Assembly (NCBI RefSeq): GCF_014268455.2
Contig: NZ_CP077085.1
Coordinates: forward strand, 3,141,001-3,205,000
Reading direction: 5' to 3'
Origin: Pseudomonas shahriarae
Lineage (GTDB): Bacteria; Pseudomonadota; Gammaproteobacteria; Pseudomonadales; Pseudomonadaceae
DNA length: 64,000 nucleotides
Each line of letters starts with the position of its first letter. Positions within the stretch are counted from its first letter, which is position 1. The notes below the pieces were generated by a model. The model did no database searches. It was not told the DNA's origin and saw nothing but the letters and a program-made list of their open reading frames with translations. Position numbers and translations under genes: made by a program. This document shows, one piece after another, positions 24,010-33,391 of this stretch.

Positions 24010-24612
24010 ATGAAGAAGTTTTCCCTGGCCCTTATCGCTGTGTCAGTTATCGCCGCCAGCAGCAGCGCGTTTGCCGAAACTACCCCGGGTACGGGTACCC
24101 CGGGCGGCGGCGGCAAAATCACCTTCACCGGTTTGATCAACAACGACGCTTGCTCGGTTGATGGTGCCAACGCCGATCGCGTGATCTCCGTCGACATGGG
24201 CACTGTCTCTATCAAAGACATGGGCACCGCTGAAAACCCAGCTTCGGGCCGTGTGACCGCCAAGGACTTCAACCTCAGCGTGAACTGCAACCTGGGCACT
24301 AAAGTGGCAATGATCTTTGACGCCAAAAGTGGCGGTTCAGGCCTGGTTACCGGTAAAAAAGTCCTCGCCCTGACCCCTGGTAACGGCAGCGCAAGCAACG
24401 TCGGTATCGCACTGCTCGACAGCACTGGCGCGCTGATCGACCTCAGCTCCCCGGCCACCGCCCGTATCGAAAGCGCCATGCACGGCCAAGGCAGCGACGG
24501 CGGCGATGCAACCTTGAGCTTTGCCGCAGCCTACGTCACCACCGGTGCAGCCGGCGCCTCCACCGCGGGTCGCGGTGACGCTACCCTGCCGTTCATCCTG
24601 CAATACGAATAA
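24010..24612 (+). CDS. Major fimbrial pilin (type 1/Cup family)
   Basis: 200 aa. Signal peptide MKKFSLALIAVSVIAASS, cut near AFAET, then a Gly/Thr-rich N-terminal extension (donor strand) and a single pilin domain. The domain has the disulphide Cys pair (NNDACSVDG and NLSVNCNLG), the usual G-T-V core strand (VDMGTVSIKDMG) and a C-terminal beta-zipper ending LPFILQYE. It is the first gene of the pilin-chaperone-usher half-operon and carries its own RcsB-like box. The ATG at 24010 is chosen because an upstream in-frame ATG (23956) would precede the signal peptide with 18 unrelated residues. Equivalent position to cupD1 in PA14. Confidence 0.92.
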   Translation: MKKFSLALIAVSVIAASSSAFAETTPGTGTPGGGGKITFTGLINNDACSVDGANADRVISVDMGTVSIKDMGTAENPASGRVTAKDFNLSVNCNLGTKVAMIFDAKSGGSGLVTGKKVLALTPGNGSASNVGIALLDSTGALIDLSSPATARIESAMHGQGSDGGDATLSFAAAYVTTGAAGASTAGRGDATLPFILQYE

Positions 24613-24635
24613 ACGACACGCAGCGCCTGTCACGT

Positions 24636-24655
24636 GCGAGGTCTTCGGACCTCGC
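24636..24655 (+). promoter_or_regulatory. Perfect hairpin with UUCG tetraloop between pilin and chaperone genes
   Basis: GCGAGGTC pairs with GACCTCGC around TTCG, with no T-run. This very stable structure probably protects the pilin mRNA 3' end or attenuates reading into the chaperone-usher genes. Confidence 0.75.
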
Positions 24656-24685
24656 CACTTATCCGACCACTAAACGGTAGACATC

Positions 24686-25432
24686 ATGTTACCTCGTTCC
24701 ATTGCCACAGGCCTGGGGCTGCTGACCCTGCTTATGGCGACCCAGGCTGCCGCCAGCATTTCACTGAGTGCCACCCGTATCGTCTTCGATGGCGATCACA
24801 AGGAGGCCAATATCACCGTGCGCAACGGTAATCAGGACGTCTTGATTCAGTCTTGGGTCGATACCAGCGATGCACAAGACAGTGCCGCGCCGTTCGCCGT
24901 AACCCCGCCACTGGCACGCATTTTTGCCAAGGAGCAGCAGTTACTGCGAGTTCTCTACCAGGGTGCCGGAATGCCAACGGATCGTGAGTCCGTGGTCTGG
25001 CTCAATGTGCAGGAGATCCCACAAGCCGCCGCCTCCGACAACACGTTGCAACTGGCCGTACGCCAGCGCATCAAGATTTTCTTCCGCCCATCCGGGTTGC
25101 CTGGCGATGCCCTGTCAGCACCCGCGCAATTGGAGTGGCAACTGGTCAAGCGCGATGCCGGGTCAGTACTGACGGTAAAAAACCCGACGCTGTATCACGT
25201 GTCCATGGCCGATATAAAACTACAGGCCGGCCAACAAACGGAACTGGCTGCCGACTCGACAATGATTGCGCCAGGTGCCGAGAAACAGTTCAGCATTAAA
25301 CAACTGAGTCGCCAGGATTCAGTACAACTGTCTTTTTCCAGTATTAACGACTATGGCGCACAAGATAAATACAGTGCCCAACTTGTACAGCACTTGGCGG
25401 CCAAGGCTACGGGTACTCGCGCCAAGCCATAA
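24686..25432 (+). CDS. Periplasmic fimbrial chaperone (PapD-like), pilin half-operon
   Basis: 248 aa with a signal peptide (MLPRSIATGLGLLTLLMATQ, cut near AAASIS) and two Ig-like domains. Family marks are SLSATRIVFDGDHKEANI (anchoring Arg), FAVTPPLARIFAKEQQLLRV, the NVQEIPQ strand and RQRIKIFFRPSGLPG, with the second anchoring basic residue. It is a clear paralog of the chaperone in the upstream half of the locus (both have LNV-x-EIP and RQR-hydrophobic-K-x-F-RP). Having two chaperones suggests one serves the pilin and the other the tip adhesin. It follows the pilin after a stable hairpin and precedes the usher by 88 bp. Confidence 0.93.
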   Translation: MLPRSIATGLGLLTLLMATQAAASISLSATRIVFDGDHKEANITVRNGNQDVLIQSWVDTSDAQDSAAPFAVTPPLARIFAKEQQLLRVLYQGAGMPTDRESVVWLNVQEIPQAAASDNTLQLAVRQRIKIFFRPSGLPGDALSAPAQLEWQLVKRDAGSVLTVKNPTLYHVSMADIKLQAGQQTELAADSTMIAPGAEKQFSIKQLSRQDSVQLSFSSINDYGAQDKYSAQLVQHLAAKATGTRAKP

Positions 25433-25520
25433 GTAGCTCCCTTAAACCCTCAGGTTCGATTCGAGTGCGTACTCGCGTGCCTCGCCTGTTCGATAAACAG
25501 GAATGATATAGGTTCTTTGC

Positions 25521-28094
25521 ATGTTTTTTCTTTTAGGCAGCAGGCCCAATCATTACATATCAAGCGAGCGCACTTCACGCGTGTCGACAACTTGCACATC
25601 ACTCAAGTTGAGCACGCTATCACTGGCCATGCTTGCCGGTTCGCCGTCTTTGGCGATTGCCGATGAGCCCGCCGTGAACGTCTTCAACACCACCTTCTTG
25701 CAGGGTGCGCAATCGTCGGTAGACCTGCAGCAATTGCTCTCGGCCAACAGCGTGCTGCCCGGCAACTACCGGGTCGACCTGTACAGCAACGAGGTCCTGG
25801 TGGGCCGGCGCGACATCGACTTCAAGCGCAACCCACAGACCGGCCGGGTCGATCCGTGCCTGACCCTGGACCTGCTCAAGCAACTGGGCATCGACATGAG
25901 CCTGTTGCAGGCCCAGGGCAAGCTCGACCCCAACCAGCCCCAGGACTGCTACGACCTGCCGACACTGATCGACCAGGCGACCTTGCGCTATGACGCCAGT
26001 CGCCTGCGCCTGGCGGCGAGCATTCCGCAGGTCGCGATGCAACGTGGCATGCGTGGCTATGTCGATCCCCAGCTGTGGGAGGATGGTGTGCCGGCGGCGT
26101 TTATCAACTATCAACTCAACAGCAGCCGCACTGCCGGCGACTATGAAACGCGCATCAACAACAACCTGGGGCTGCGCAACGGCATTAACCTGGGCGCCTG
26201 GCGGCTGCGCAATGAGTCGAACCTGAGTAGCGGCACCGGCAGGCCGAGCACCTTCACCAGCAATCGCAGCTACGTGCAGCATGACGTGACGGCGCTCAAG
26301 GGGCAGTTCAGTGCCGGCGAGATTTTTTCCGATACCGACCTGTTCGACAGCGTGCGCTACCGGGGCCTGAAGCTGGCGTCCGACGAAGGCATGCGCGCCG
26401 ACAGCGAGCGTGGTTATGCGCCAGTGATTCGTGGCGTGGCGCAGACCAACGCCACGGTGGAAATCCGCCAGAACGACTACATCCTGTACACCGCCAACGT
26501 CGCACCCGGGCCTTTCGAGATCAACGATATCTACCCCAGCGGTTCGAACGGCGACCTGGAAATCACCATCATCGAGGCCGATGGCCGTCGGCGTGTGACC
26601 ACGCAGGCGTTCTCCAGCCTGCCGATCATGGTGCGTGAAGGGCAGGTCAAATACAGCGTTTCGGCCGGTAAATTCAGCAGCAATACTGACGGTTTGGCGA
26701 GCCCGCAATTTGTCAGCAGCACCCTCGCCTACGGCCTCACCAGCAACCTCAGCGGGATTGTCGGCCTGCAAGTCAGTGAAGACTACAAGGCGTTCTCCCT
26801 GGGGGTTGGCCGCAACACATCGCTGGGTGCCGTGTCCATGGACGTCACACACTCGTCGAGCGCCGCCCAGGGGCAAACCACCCAGGGCAACAGTGTGCGT
26901 GCGTTGTATGCCAAGACCTTTGCTGGCACTGACACCAACTTTACGCTGGCGGCGTATCGGTATTCGACCGAGGGTTACCGCACCCTGACCGACCACGTCG
27001 AGGACACCAGCGAAGATGCAGTCAAACGTACCGGTAACTCGAAAACCCGTACCGACCTGACGATCAACCAAAGTCTCGGGCGCAACCGTGAGTTCGGTAG
27101 CCTGTATGTGAACGCCAGCGATCAGCGCTATTGGAACCGTGGCGGCTCCCAGAGCTTTTCGGCCGGCTATAACAACAACTGGGGGGACCTGAGCTACAAC
27201 CTGGGCGTGACACGCACCAAGCAGATCGCCAGTTGGGGCGCACCCGACTCCGACACCCAGTTCAACCTGTCTGTTTCGTTTCCCTTGGGCAGCCAGCCTC
27301 GGGCACCCCGCGCTTTTGTCACCACCAGTACGCAGCAAGGCGACACCAGCAACCAGGCCGGTATCAACGGTTATGTGGCAGATACCAGCGATGTGTTCTA
27401 TTCAGTCCAGGCCGGCCATAGCAGCACCGGCGGCCAATCGGGATCGGCCAACATCAACAGCCGCACCTCCATGGCCGATATCAGCCTGGGGTACAGCCAG
27501 GGGCGTGGTTATGACTCACAAAACCTCAACGTTTCCGGCTCGGTAGTGGCGCATGCGGGTGGCATCAACTTGGGGCAGACCGTCAGCGAGACCTTCGCCC
27601 TGGTACAGGTACCGGGCATCAGTGGGGCAAAAATCAGCAGCTACAGCGGCGTCGAAACCGGACGCAACGGCTATGCCGTCATCCCCTCGGCGCAACCTTA
27701 TCGAGTGAACTGGATCAGCCTCGACACCCGTGACCTGGGCGGTGATGTAGAAATCACCCAGGCCACACAGCAAGTGGTGCCGCGCCGTGGTGCGGTGGTA
27801 TTGGCCCGCTACAGCGGCAAAACCGGGCGTCGCGTGCTGTTTGAGCTGTTTGATGCACAGCACCAGCGCCTGACGTTTGGCGCCTCACTGGAAGACGCCA
27901 GCGGCAAGCAGTTGGCCATCGCCGACCCCAGCGGTAACGCCTTGGTGCTGGTTGAAGAGGACCAGGGCAGCCTGACTATCAAGTGGGGGGGCCAGCAATG
28001 CACTGCGGCGTATGCACTGCCCGCGCAAGACAAGGCGCTGAACTACGAGCGCCAGGCGTTGGTGTGTAGCAGCGAACCCGCTGGTGACCGTTGA
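25521..28094 (+). CDS. Outer membrane fimbrial usher
   Basis: 857 aa, normal length for the PapC/FimD family that assembles and exports chaperone-usher pili. After a long or atypical signal region (cleavage likely near SLAIADEP) come the N-terminal chaperone-binding domain (FNTTFLQGAQSSVDLQQLL, YRVDLYSNEVLVGRRDIDFK), the first half of the barrel, a plug region (SLPIMVREGQVKYSVSAG, ~residue 370), the remaining barrel strands, and the C-terminal domain (LTFGASLEDASGKQLAIAD, GGQQCTAAYALP). The start is uncertain: the ATG used has only a weak AGG upstream, and a GTG at codon 21 is possible. The stop codon is directly followed by the reversed stop of a recombinase gene. Confidence 0.93.
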   Translation: MFFLLGSRPNHYISSERTSRVSTTCTSLKLSTLSLAMLAGSPSLAIADEPAVNVFNTTFLQGAQSSVDLQQLLSANSVLPGNYRVDLYSNEVLVGRRDIDFKRNPQTGRVDPCLTLDLLKQLGIDMSLLQAQGKLDPNQPQDCYDLPTLIDQATLRYDASRLRLAASIPQVAMQRGMRGYVDPQLWEDGVPAAFINYQLNSSRTAGDYETRINNNLGLRNGINLGAWRLRNESNLSSGTGRPSTFTSNRSYVQHDVTALKGQFSAGEIFSDTDLFDSVRYRGLKLASDEGMRADSERGYAPVIRGVAQTNATVEIRQNDYILYTANVAPGPFEINDIYPSGSNGDLEITIIEADGRRRVTTQAFSSLPIMVREGQVKYSVSAGKFSSNTDGLASPQFVSSTLAYGLTSNLSGIVGLQVSEDYKAFSLGVGRNTSLGAVSMDVTHSSSAAQGQTTQGNSVRALYAKTFAGTDTNFTLAAYRYSTEGYRTLTDHVEDTSEDAVKRTGNSKTRTDLTINQSLGRNREFGSLYVNASDQRYWNRGGSQSFSAGYNNNWGDLSYNLGVTRTKQIASWGAPDSDTQFNLSVSFPLGSQPRAPRAFVTTSTQQGDTSNQAGINGYVADTSDVFYSVQAGHSSTGGQSGSANINSRTSMADISLGYSQGRGYDSQNLNVSGSVVAHAGGINLGQTVSETFALVQVPGISGAKISSYSGVETGRNGYAVIPSAQPYRVNWISLDTRDLGGDVEITQATQQVVPRRGAVVLARYSGKTGRRVLFELFDAQHQRLTFGASLEDASGKQLAIADPSGNALVLVEEDQGSLTIKWGGQQCTAAYALPAQDKALNYERQALVCSSEPAGDR

Positions 28095-29009
28095 TCAAAG
28101 ATCAAACCGATCAATCGCCCGCCGCCGCTCGTTGTCATCGCGCACGTCGTAGCTGGCGGTGGTCTGGATATTGGTGTGGTGCGCCAGTTTCTGCGCAATG
28201 GACAAGTCATGTTCTTCAATCACCCGGGTAATAAACGAGCGGCGGAAATCATGGGGCATGATCTTCACACCGACCTGTTCACCACGCTGGCGGGCAATGT
28301 AGTAAATCGCATGTTTGGTGATGCGTTCGCGGGTGATATGGCTGCCGCGGCGGATGCGGTTGAACAGGAAGCTATCGTCCTGCTCCCCTTCCTTTAACTG
28401 CTCGCGGCGAAACTCCAGCCATGCCTGCAATTTGGCAAATGCCCAGGCCGGTGCGTACTTGAGCAGCTCCTTGTTGCCCTTGCCCGTCACCCGCAGGCTG
28501 CGTTCGGCAAAGTTCACCTGGGCCAGGTCGAGGTTGACCGACTCTGACTTGCGCATCCCCGAACCGTAGAGGATCCCGATCACCGCCGCGTCCCGCAGGC
28601 CCTGTGGCCGTGGGTCGGCGGCGCAGACATCCATCAGTTCGCGGATCAAGGTGCGACGCAGGTTACGCCCCTGGCTCAAGCGCGTGCCGGCGGTGGCTTT
28701 GACCGAACGCATCTTCAGCAGGTGTTCCTGGCTGATCAGGCTGATGCGCCAGGCTTCGTTCATTACCCCGCGCACGGCGTTGACGTACAGCGATGAGGTG
28801 TTGGGTGCATACCCGTCTTCGCGCAACACGGCGACCAGGGCCATTACGTGTTCCGGTTGCAACAGATGCCAGTCGATATCTTCGAGGTTGATCTCTTCGA
28901 ACCCCAGGCGGTCGGCGGCATCTTGCAGCACGTAGCGCATGGTCAGTTGGCTGGAAGGCGCCAGGCGCGCGAGATACAGGGTCAGGGGGTTGCGGGAAAT
29001 CTCGGTCAA
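28095..29009 (-). CDS. Tyrosine site-specific recombinase/integrase
   Basis: 304 aa phage-integrase-family recombinase. The N-terminal ~105 residues form the core-binding domain (NPLTLYLARLAPSSQLTMRY). The catalytic set is complete: Arg ~153 (YGSGMRKSE), Lys ~178 (GKGNKE), His ~253 and Arg ~256 (MPHDFRRS), His ~277 (KLAHHTN) and the nucleophile Tyr ~287 (TTASYDVR). The start must be a TTG at 29009 (AAGG 10 nt upstream); an in-frame stop lies just before, and the next ATG would cut into the DNA-binding domain. It is convergent with the usher, with abutting stop codons (TGATCA). No phage or transposon genes are nearby. Role could be fimbrial phase variation, an islet integrase remnant, or a resident XerC-like recombinase. 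Confidence 0.9.
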   Translation of the reverse strand: MTEISRNPLTLYLARLAPSSQLTMRYVLQDAADRLGFEEINLEDIDWHLLQPEHVMALVAVLREDGYAPNTSSLYVNAVRGVMNEAWRISLISQEHLLKMRSVKATAGTRLSQGRNLRRTLIRELMDVCAADPRPQGLRDAAVIGILYGSGMRKSESVNLDLAQVNFAERSLRVTGKGNKELLKYAPAWAFAKLQAWLEFRREQLKEGEQDDSFLFNRIRRGSHITRERITKHAIYYIARQRGEQVGVKIMPHDFRRSFITRVIEEHDLSIAQKLAHHTNIQTTASYDVRDDNERRRAIDRFDL

Positions 29010-29026
29010 AATAGATCAGCCTTGAG

Positions 29027-29057
29027 ATTAAATATAGAGACTAAGCCTATGTTTAAT
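29027..29057. repeat. Inverted repeat upstream of the recombinase gene (candidate core site)
   Basis: Arms ATTAAATATAG and CTATGTTTAAT pair at 10 of 11 positions with a 9-bp spacer, in an AT-rich island. The shape recalls tyrosine-recombinase core sites (two ~11-bp arms around a short spacer), but it could also be an operator for the recombinase gene. Confidence 0.4.
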
Positions 29058-29117
29058 ATCAGTATTTAGTGGTTTAGCGAGCGCCGAGTCTAACCCAGGT
29101 CGGCGCCGCATACCAAA

Positions 29118-29903
29118 CTAGGGCTCATCCTCGGCGGGTGCCGGGCTTTGCTGCTGGCTCCAGTCGGCGTTCTGTTTTTGCATCAGCGCAAACCACTGCT
29201 GACGCATGAAAGCCAACAACTGGGCGGGCGCCTTGGCGAAGTCCTGCTCGTCGTTGTAGCAGCCTGGCAATGGCAGGTCGGTGCCCTGCTCCTGGTATTG
29301 ACTGAGCAACGCCTGCTGCCCGGCAACACTGCAATCGGTGGGCAGCGGCATGCCGCGCAGGGCGCCGGCTTCCTCGTCCCACCAACTGGCGCCATAGCGG
29401 TCAACCCCGCGCAGTGCGTATTTGTGTGATTTGCCGATATGCATGATCAGCTTGAATTCACGGGGGCTGACATCACTGGTGCAGGTGCGCGAATAGCCCA
29501 CGGTCACTTGGCTGGGGCCATCCCCCAGCAGGTCGGTGACGTGAGTCGCGGCGCTATCGAAATGCAGGCCGGCGTCGAATTCGCAACGCTGCACATCGTC
29601 ATGCAGCATCCACAGACGCTTGGGCCGATCACCCTCCAGCAGGTACTGCGCAGCATAGATCGCCGCCGATTGTGTGCCGTCGTCATCGCGCTCGCCGGCT
29701 TCCTGCTCGGCCAACACCAACAGGTTGTGGCCCTGCCGGTCATCCCAGCTATACGCGGCCACCTGCCGGCCCCTGACTTCGACCCCGGCGGGAACCTGAG
29801 CGACCGGCGTCAGGCTCAGCCCCTCGTCCGCCCCGGTGGCATGGGCCGTGCCGAGCGTCATCCACAACATCATCAAGACTGGCCGTATCTGCACGCTGTT
29901 CAT
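29118..29903 (-). CDS. Exported protein of unknown function
   Basis: 261 aa with a signal peptide (MNSVQIRPVLMMLWMTLGTA, cut near AHATGA). The mature part has repeated Trp/Asp-rich strands (VAAYSWDDRQGHNLLVLAEQ, QYLLEGDRPKRLWMLHDDVQ), a Cys pair (RCEFDAG, SRTCTSDVS), VTVGYSRTCTSD and a Pro/Glu-rich tail. This pattern resembles a conserved family named after M949_RS01915, a surface-polysaccharide-linked protein, but that link is from memory and weak. It is a single gene between the recombinase and the divergent arn operon, with no partner visible. Confidence 0.72.
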   Translation of the reverse strand: MNSVQIRPVLMMLWMTLGTAHATGADEGLSLTPVAQVPAGVEVRGRQVAAYSWDDRQGHNLLVLAEQEAGERDDDGTQSAAIYAAQYLLEGDRPKRLWMLHDDVQRCEFDAGLHFDSAATHVTDLLGDGPSQVTVGYSRTCTSDVSPREFKLIMHIGKSHKYALRGVDRYGASWWDEEAGALRGMPLPTDCSVAGQQALLSQYQEQGTDLPLPGCYNDEQDFAKAPAQLLAFMRQQWFALMQKQNADWSQQQSPAPAEDEP

Positions 29904-30356
29904 CCGACTACCCAGGCAAGAGATCGCTTACTTTACCGGGACTTGCAGAGGGTTGCAGAGAAGATTCTTCAGGCGCTACGGATTAACAAACCGAGTGATT
30001 CAGCGTGAATACGCATTAAATTACTTACAGATAATGACTACAGCGCAAACAGTTATCGTTTGTCTGCGTTCCTTATTGTCTAGCTGAACACTCGCTGTCT
30101 GCCCACCAAATAAACGAGTTTTTCATCGGCCTTTCATATTCGCTGGACAAATTTGCGCTTAACCTTGGCCGCAATACTTGAGGGAATGCCCTGCTTTGCT
30201 GACTAACCCCTTGATAATGCTTTATCTTTGGCCGTAATGGGCTTTACTCAGGATGGGTATGCTATCGGCCATTTTTTATTGAGTCGCCTGCACTTTAATC
30301 CCATGTTTGTTGTCATCTCTACGCTCAAAGTTGCTCTAATCCGAGGTCATGAATCT
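29904..30356. other. Upstream region of the arn operon, without arnB
   Basis: 453 bp, AT-rich, with no supportable gene, although arnB usually sits here. A short inverted repeat (CAAAC...GTTTG, 30046-30062) is present. I found no clear PmrA or PhoP box. Open frames across it are not protein-like. Confidence 0.6.
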
Positions 30357-31391
30357 TTGAAACCCTACCCTATTCATTGCGTGTCGATCGTTATCCCGGT
30401 CTACAACGAAGAACAGAGCCTGCCCGAACTGCTGCGCCGTACCCGTGCGGCGTGCGAGCAGTTGGCCTATGAGTATGAAATCATCCTGGTAGACGACGGC
30501 AGCCGCGACAGTTCCGCCCAACTGCTCGAAGACGCGGCAACCGAGCCCGGCAGCCCTGTGGTGGCCGTGATCCTTAACCGCAACTACGGCCAGCACGCGG
30601 CAATCATGGCCGGTTTCGAGCAGTGCCGGGGCGAGGTGGTGATTACTCTCGATGCCGACCTGCAAAACCCGCCCGAAGAAATTCCACGCCTGGTCGAGCA
30701 AGCGGCCCTGGGCTACGACGTGGTCGCTACCGTGCGCAATAATCGCCAGGACTCGGCCTTTCGCCGCTGGCCTTCGCGCCTGATCAACCTGGCCGTGCAG
30801 CGCTCCACCGGCGTGGCCATGACCGACTATGGCTGCATGCTGCGCGCTTACCGGCGCACCATCGTCGATGCCATGCTCGCCTGCCGTGAGCGCAGCACCT
30901 TTATCCCGATCCTGGCCAACGGCTTTGCGCGCCATACCACGGAGATCCTGGTGCACCACGCCGAGCGCGAACACGGCGAATCCAAATACAGCGCCATGCG
31001 CCTGATCAGCCTGATGTTCGACTTGTTGACCTGCATGACCACCACGCCCCTGCGCCTGTTGTCCATCGTCGGCTTCAGCCTGGCGGCCCTGGGCATGTTG
31101 TTTGCGTTTGCCTTGATCGTGCTGCGCCTGGCCTTTGGTGCCGATTGGGCCGGCGATGGCTTGTTCGTGCTGTTCGCCGTGCTGTTTGTGTTTACCGGCG
31201 GCCAGTTCATCGGCATGGGCCTGTTGGGCGAATACCTCGGGCGGATGTACAGCGATGTGCGTGCCCGCCCCCGCTTCTTTATTGAAAAGGTGCTGCGCAA
31301 CGAGCCGACAGCCCCTGCGCCAACGGTCATCGTTGATGGCCTGCCGTCCTCCCCGTCTTCCCCTTCCTCTTCCAGTCAGGTTTCGTCATGA
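30357..31391 (+). CDS. arnC: Undecaprenyl-phosphate 4-deoxy-4-formamido-L-arabinose transferase
   Basis: Moves formyl-aminoarabinose from UDP to undecaprenyl phosphate at the inner membrane, part of lipid A L-Ara4N modification. The GT2 domain starts at [19 protein letters not shown] and has the donor-binding [11 protein letters not shown] and [11 protein letters not shown] motifs; two membrane segments follow ([39 protein letters not shown]). The start is a TTG with GAGGT 9 nt upstream, giving 344 aa and the usual [13 protein letters not shown] opening. The ATG at 30228 would add 43 unrelated residues. It is the first gene of a seven-gene overlapping operon; arnB, normally before it, is missing. 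Confidence 0.95.
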   Translation: MKPYPIHCVSIVIPVYNEEQSLPELLRRTRAACEQLAYEYEIILVDDGSRDSSAQLLEDAATEPGSPVVAVILNRNYGQHAAIMAGFEQCRGEVVITLDADLQNPPEEIPRLVEQAALGYDVVATVRNNRQDSAFRRWPSRLINLAVQRSTGVAMTDYGCMLRAYRRTIVDAMLACRERSTFIPILANGFARHTTEILVHHAEREHGESKYSAMRLISLMFDLLTCMTTTPLRLLSIVGFSLAALGMLFAFALIVLRLAFGADWAGDGLFVLFAVLFVFTGGQFIGMGLLGEYLGRMYSDVRARPRFFIEKVLRNEPTAPAPTVIVDGLPSSPSSPSSSSQVSS

Positions 31392-33391
31392 GTTCTAAAG
31401 CTGTTGTTTTTGCTTACCACGACATTGGCTGTGCAGGCATCGAAGCCCTGCTCGCTGCGGGCTACCCGATTGCTGCCGTGTTCACCCATGCCGATGACCC
31501 CAAGGAAAACACCTTCTACGGCTCGGTCGCCCAGCTGTGCGCCCGCCACGGCATCCCGGTGCACGCCCCGGAAGACGCCAACCACCCGCTGTGGGTCGAG
31601 CGTGTGGCCAAGCTGAACCCGGACTTCATCTTCTCGTTCTACTACCGCAACCTGCTGGGCGAGGCGTTGTTGGCCACCGCGCGCCAGGGCGCGTTCAACC
31701 TGCACGGTTCGCTGCTGCCCAAATACCGTGGCCGTGCGCCGGCCAACTGGGTGCTGGTCAACGGCGAAACCGAAACCGGCGTGACCCTGCACCGCATGGT
31801 CAAGCGTGCGGATGCTGGCGCGATTCTCGCCCAGCAAAAAGTCATGATCGAACGCAGCGACACCGGCCTGACACTCCACGCCAAGCTGCGCGAGGCGGCC
31901 ACCCAGTTGCTGCGCGATGCCCTGCCGCAACTGGCCAAGGGCACGTTGAGCGAAACCGCCCAGGACGAAAGCCAGGCCACCTGCTTTGGCCGCCGTACCC
32001 CGGCGGACGGCAAGCTCGTCTGGAGCAAACCTGCAGAAGAGCTGTTCAACCTGGTGCGGGCCGTGACCCAGCCGTACCCTGGCGCCTTCTGTGCCGTGGG
32101 CGAACACAAGCTGATCGTGTGGCAAGCCGAAGTACTCAAGGGCAACGAAGGCCAGGCGCCCGGCCGTGTGATCAGCGTCAACCCGCTGCGCATTGCCTGC
32201 GGTGAAGACTCTCTGGTCATCCACTTCGGCCAGCGCAATGACCATGGCCTGTACCTGACCGGCCCGGCCCTGGCCGATGAGCTGGGCCTGGTGGATGGCT
32301 CGATCCTGCGCGGCGCCGAATCGGGCGGTAAACCACGGCGTACCCGCGTGCTGATCCTGGGGGTCAACGGCTTTATCGGCAACCACCTGTCCGAGCGCCT
32401 GTTGCGCGACGATCGCTACGAAGTCTACGGCCTGGATATCGGCTCCGACGCCATCGAGCGCCTGCGCAGCCACCCCAACTTCCATTATGTGGAAGGCGAT
32501 ATCAGCATTCACTCCGAGTGGATCGAGTACCACATCAAGAAATGCGACGTGGTCCTGCCGCTGGTGGCCATCGCCACGCCCATCGAATACACCCGCAACC
32601 CGCTGCGCGTGTTCGAGCTGGACTTCGAAGAAAACCTCAAGCTGGTGCGCTACTGCGTCAAGTACAACAAACGCGTGATTTTCCCGTCGACCTCTGAAGT
32701 CTATGGCATGTGCCAGGACCAGAACTTCGACGAAGACACCTCCAACCTGGTGGTCGGCCCGATCAATAAACAGCGCTGGATCTACTCGGTCTCCAAGCAG
32801 TTGCTGGACCGGGTGATCTGGGCCTATGGCGCCAAGGGTCTGAATTTCACCCTGTTCCGCCCATTCAACTGGATGGGCCCGCGCCTGGATCGCCTGGACT
32901 CGGCACGCATCGGCAGTTCCCGGGCCATTACCCAGTTGATCCTCAACCTGGTGGAAGGCACGCCGATCCGCCTGTTTGACGGCGGCGAGCAGAAGCGCTG
33001 CTTCACCGACATTGCCGACGGCATCGAGGCCCTGGCGCGGATCATCGACAACGATAACGACGCGTGCAACGGCCAGATCATCAATATCGGCAACCCGGAC
33101 AACGAAGCCAGCATCCGCCAGTTGGGCGAAGAGCTGCTGCGTCAGTTCGAGGCCCACCCGTTGCGCGGTAACTTCCCGCCATTCGCGGGCTTTCGCGAAG
33201 TGGAAAGCAAGGCGTTCTACGGCGCCGGTTATCAGGATGTGGCGCACCGCAAGCCGAGCATTGCCAACGCCAAGCGCCTGTTGAACTGGGAGCCGAGCGT
33301 GGCGATGAGCGAAACCATCGGCAACACCCTGGACTTCTTCCTGCGTGAAGCGATGCTGGAAATCGCCCAGTCCAGCGAAGCAGGCAAATAA
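31388..33391 (+). CDS. arnA: Bifunctional UDP-L-Ara4N formyltransferase/UDP-glucuronate decarboxylase
   Basis: 667 aa, the normal fused length. The N-terminal ~300 residues are the formyltransferase, with the catalytic Asn-His in [17 protein letters not shown] and Asp in [11 protein letters not shown]. The C-terminal ~345 residues are the SDR-type oxidative decarboxylase of UDP-glucuronate, with the NAD-binding [14 protein letters not shown] (~residue 318), the STSEVYG strand and the catalytic [10 protein letters not shown]. It makes the 4-keto-pentose that ArnB would transaminate, then formylates the product. It overlaps arnC by ATGA and its stop overlaps the arnD start. Confidence 0.97.
   Translation: MSSKAVVFAYHDIGCAGIEALLAAGYPIAAVFTHADDPKENTFYGSVAQLCARHGIPVHAPEDANHPLWVERVAKLNPDFIFSFYYRNLLGEALLATARQGAFNLHGSLLPKYRGRAPANWVLVNGETETGVTLHRMVKRADAGAILAQQKVMIERSDTGLTLHAKLREAATQLLRDALPQLAKGTLSETAQDESQATCFGRRTPADGKLVWSKPAEELFNLVRAVTQPYPGAFCAVGEHKLIVWQAEVLKGNEGQAPGRVISVNPLRIACGEDSLVIHFGQRNDHGLYLTGPALADELGLVDGSILRGAESGGKPRRTRVLILGVNGFIGNHLSERLLRDDRYEVYGLDIGSDAIERLRSHPNFHYVEGDISIHSEWIEYHIKKCDVVLPLVAIATPIEYTRNPLRVFELDFEENLKLVRYCVKYNKRVIFPSTSEVYGMCQDQNFDEDTSNLVVGPINKQRWIYSVSKQLLDRVIWAYGAKGLNFTLFRPFNWMGPRLDRLDSARIGSSRAITQLILNLVEGTPIRLFDGGEQKRCFTDIADGIEALARIIDNDNDACNGQIINIGNPDNEASIRQLGEELLRQFEAHPLRGNFPPFAGFREVESKAFYGAGYQDVAHRKPSIANAKRLLNWEPSVAMSETIGNTLDFFLREAMLEIAQSSEAGK

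Noticed and set aside
25620..27338. Minus-strand open frame of 572 codons opposite the usher
   Set aside because: Antisense shadow; low-complexity translation without family features.
29904..30356. A remnant of arnB before arnC
   Set aside because: Reading the frames shows no PLP-lysine or aminotransferase motif fragments; the DNA is AT-rich and non-coding in appearance.
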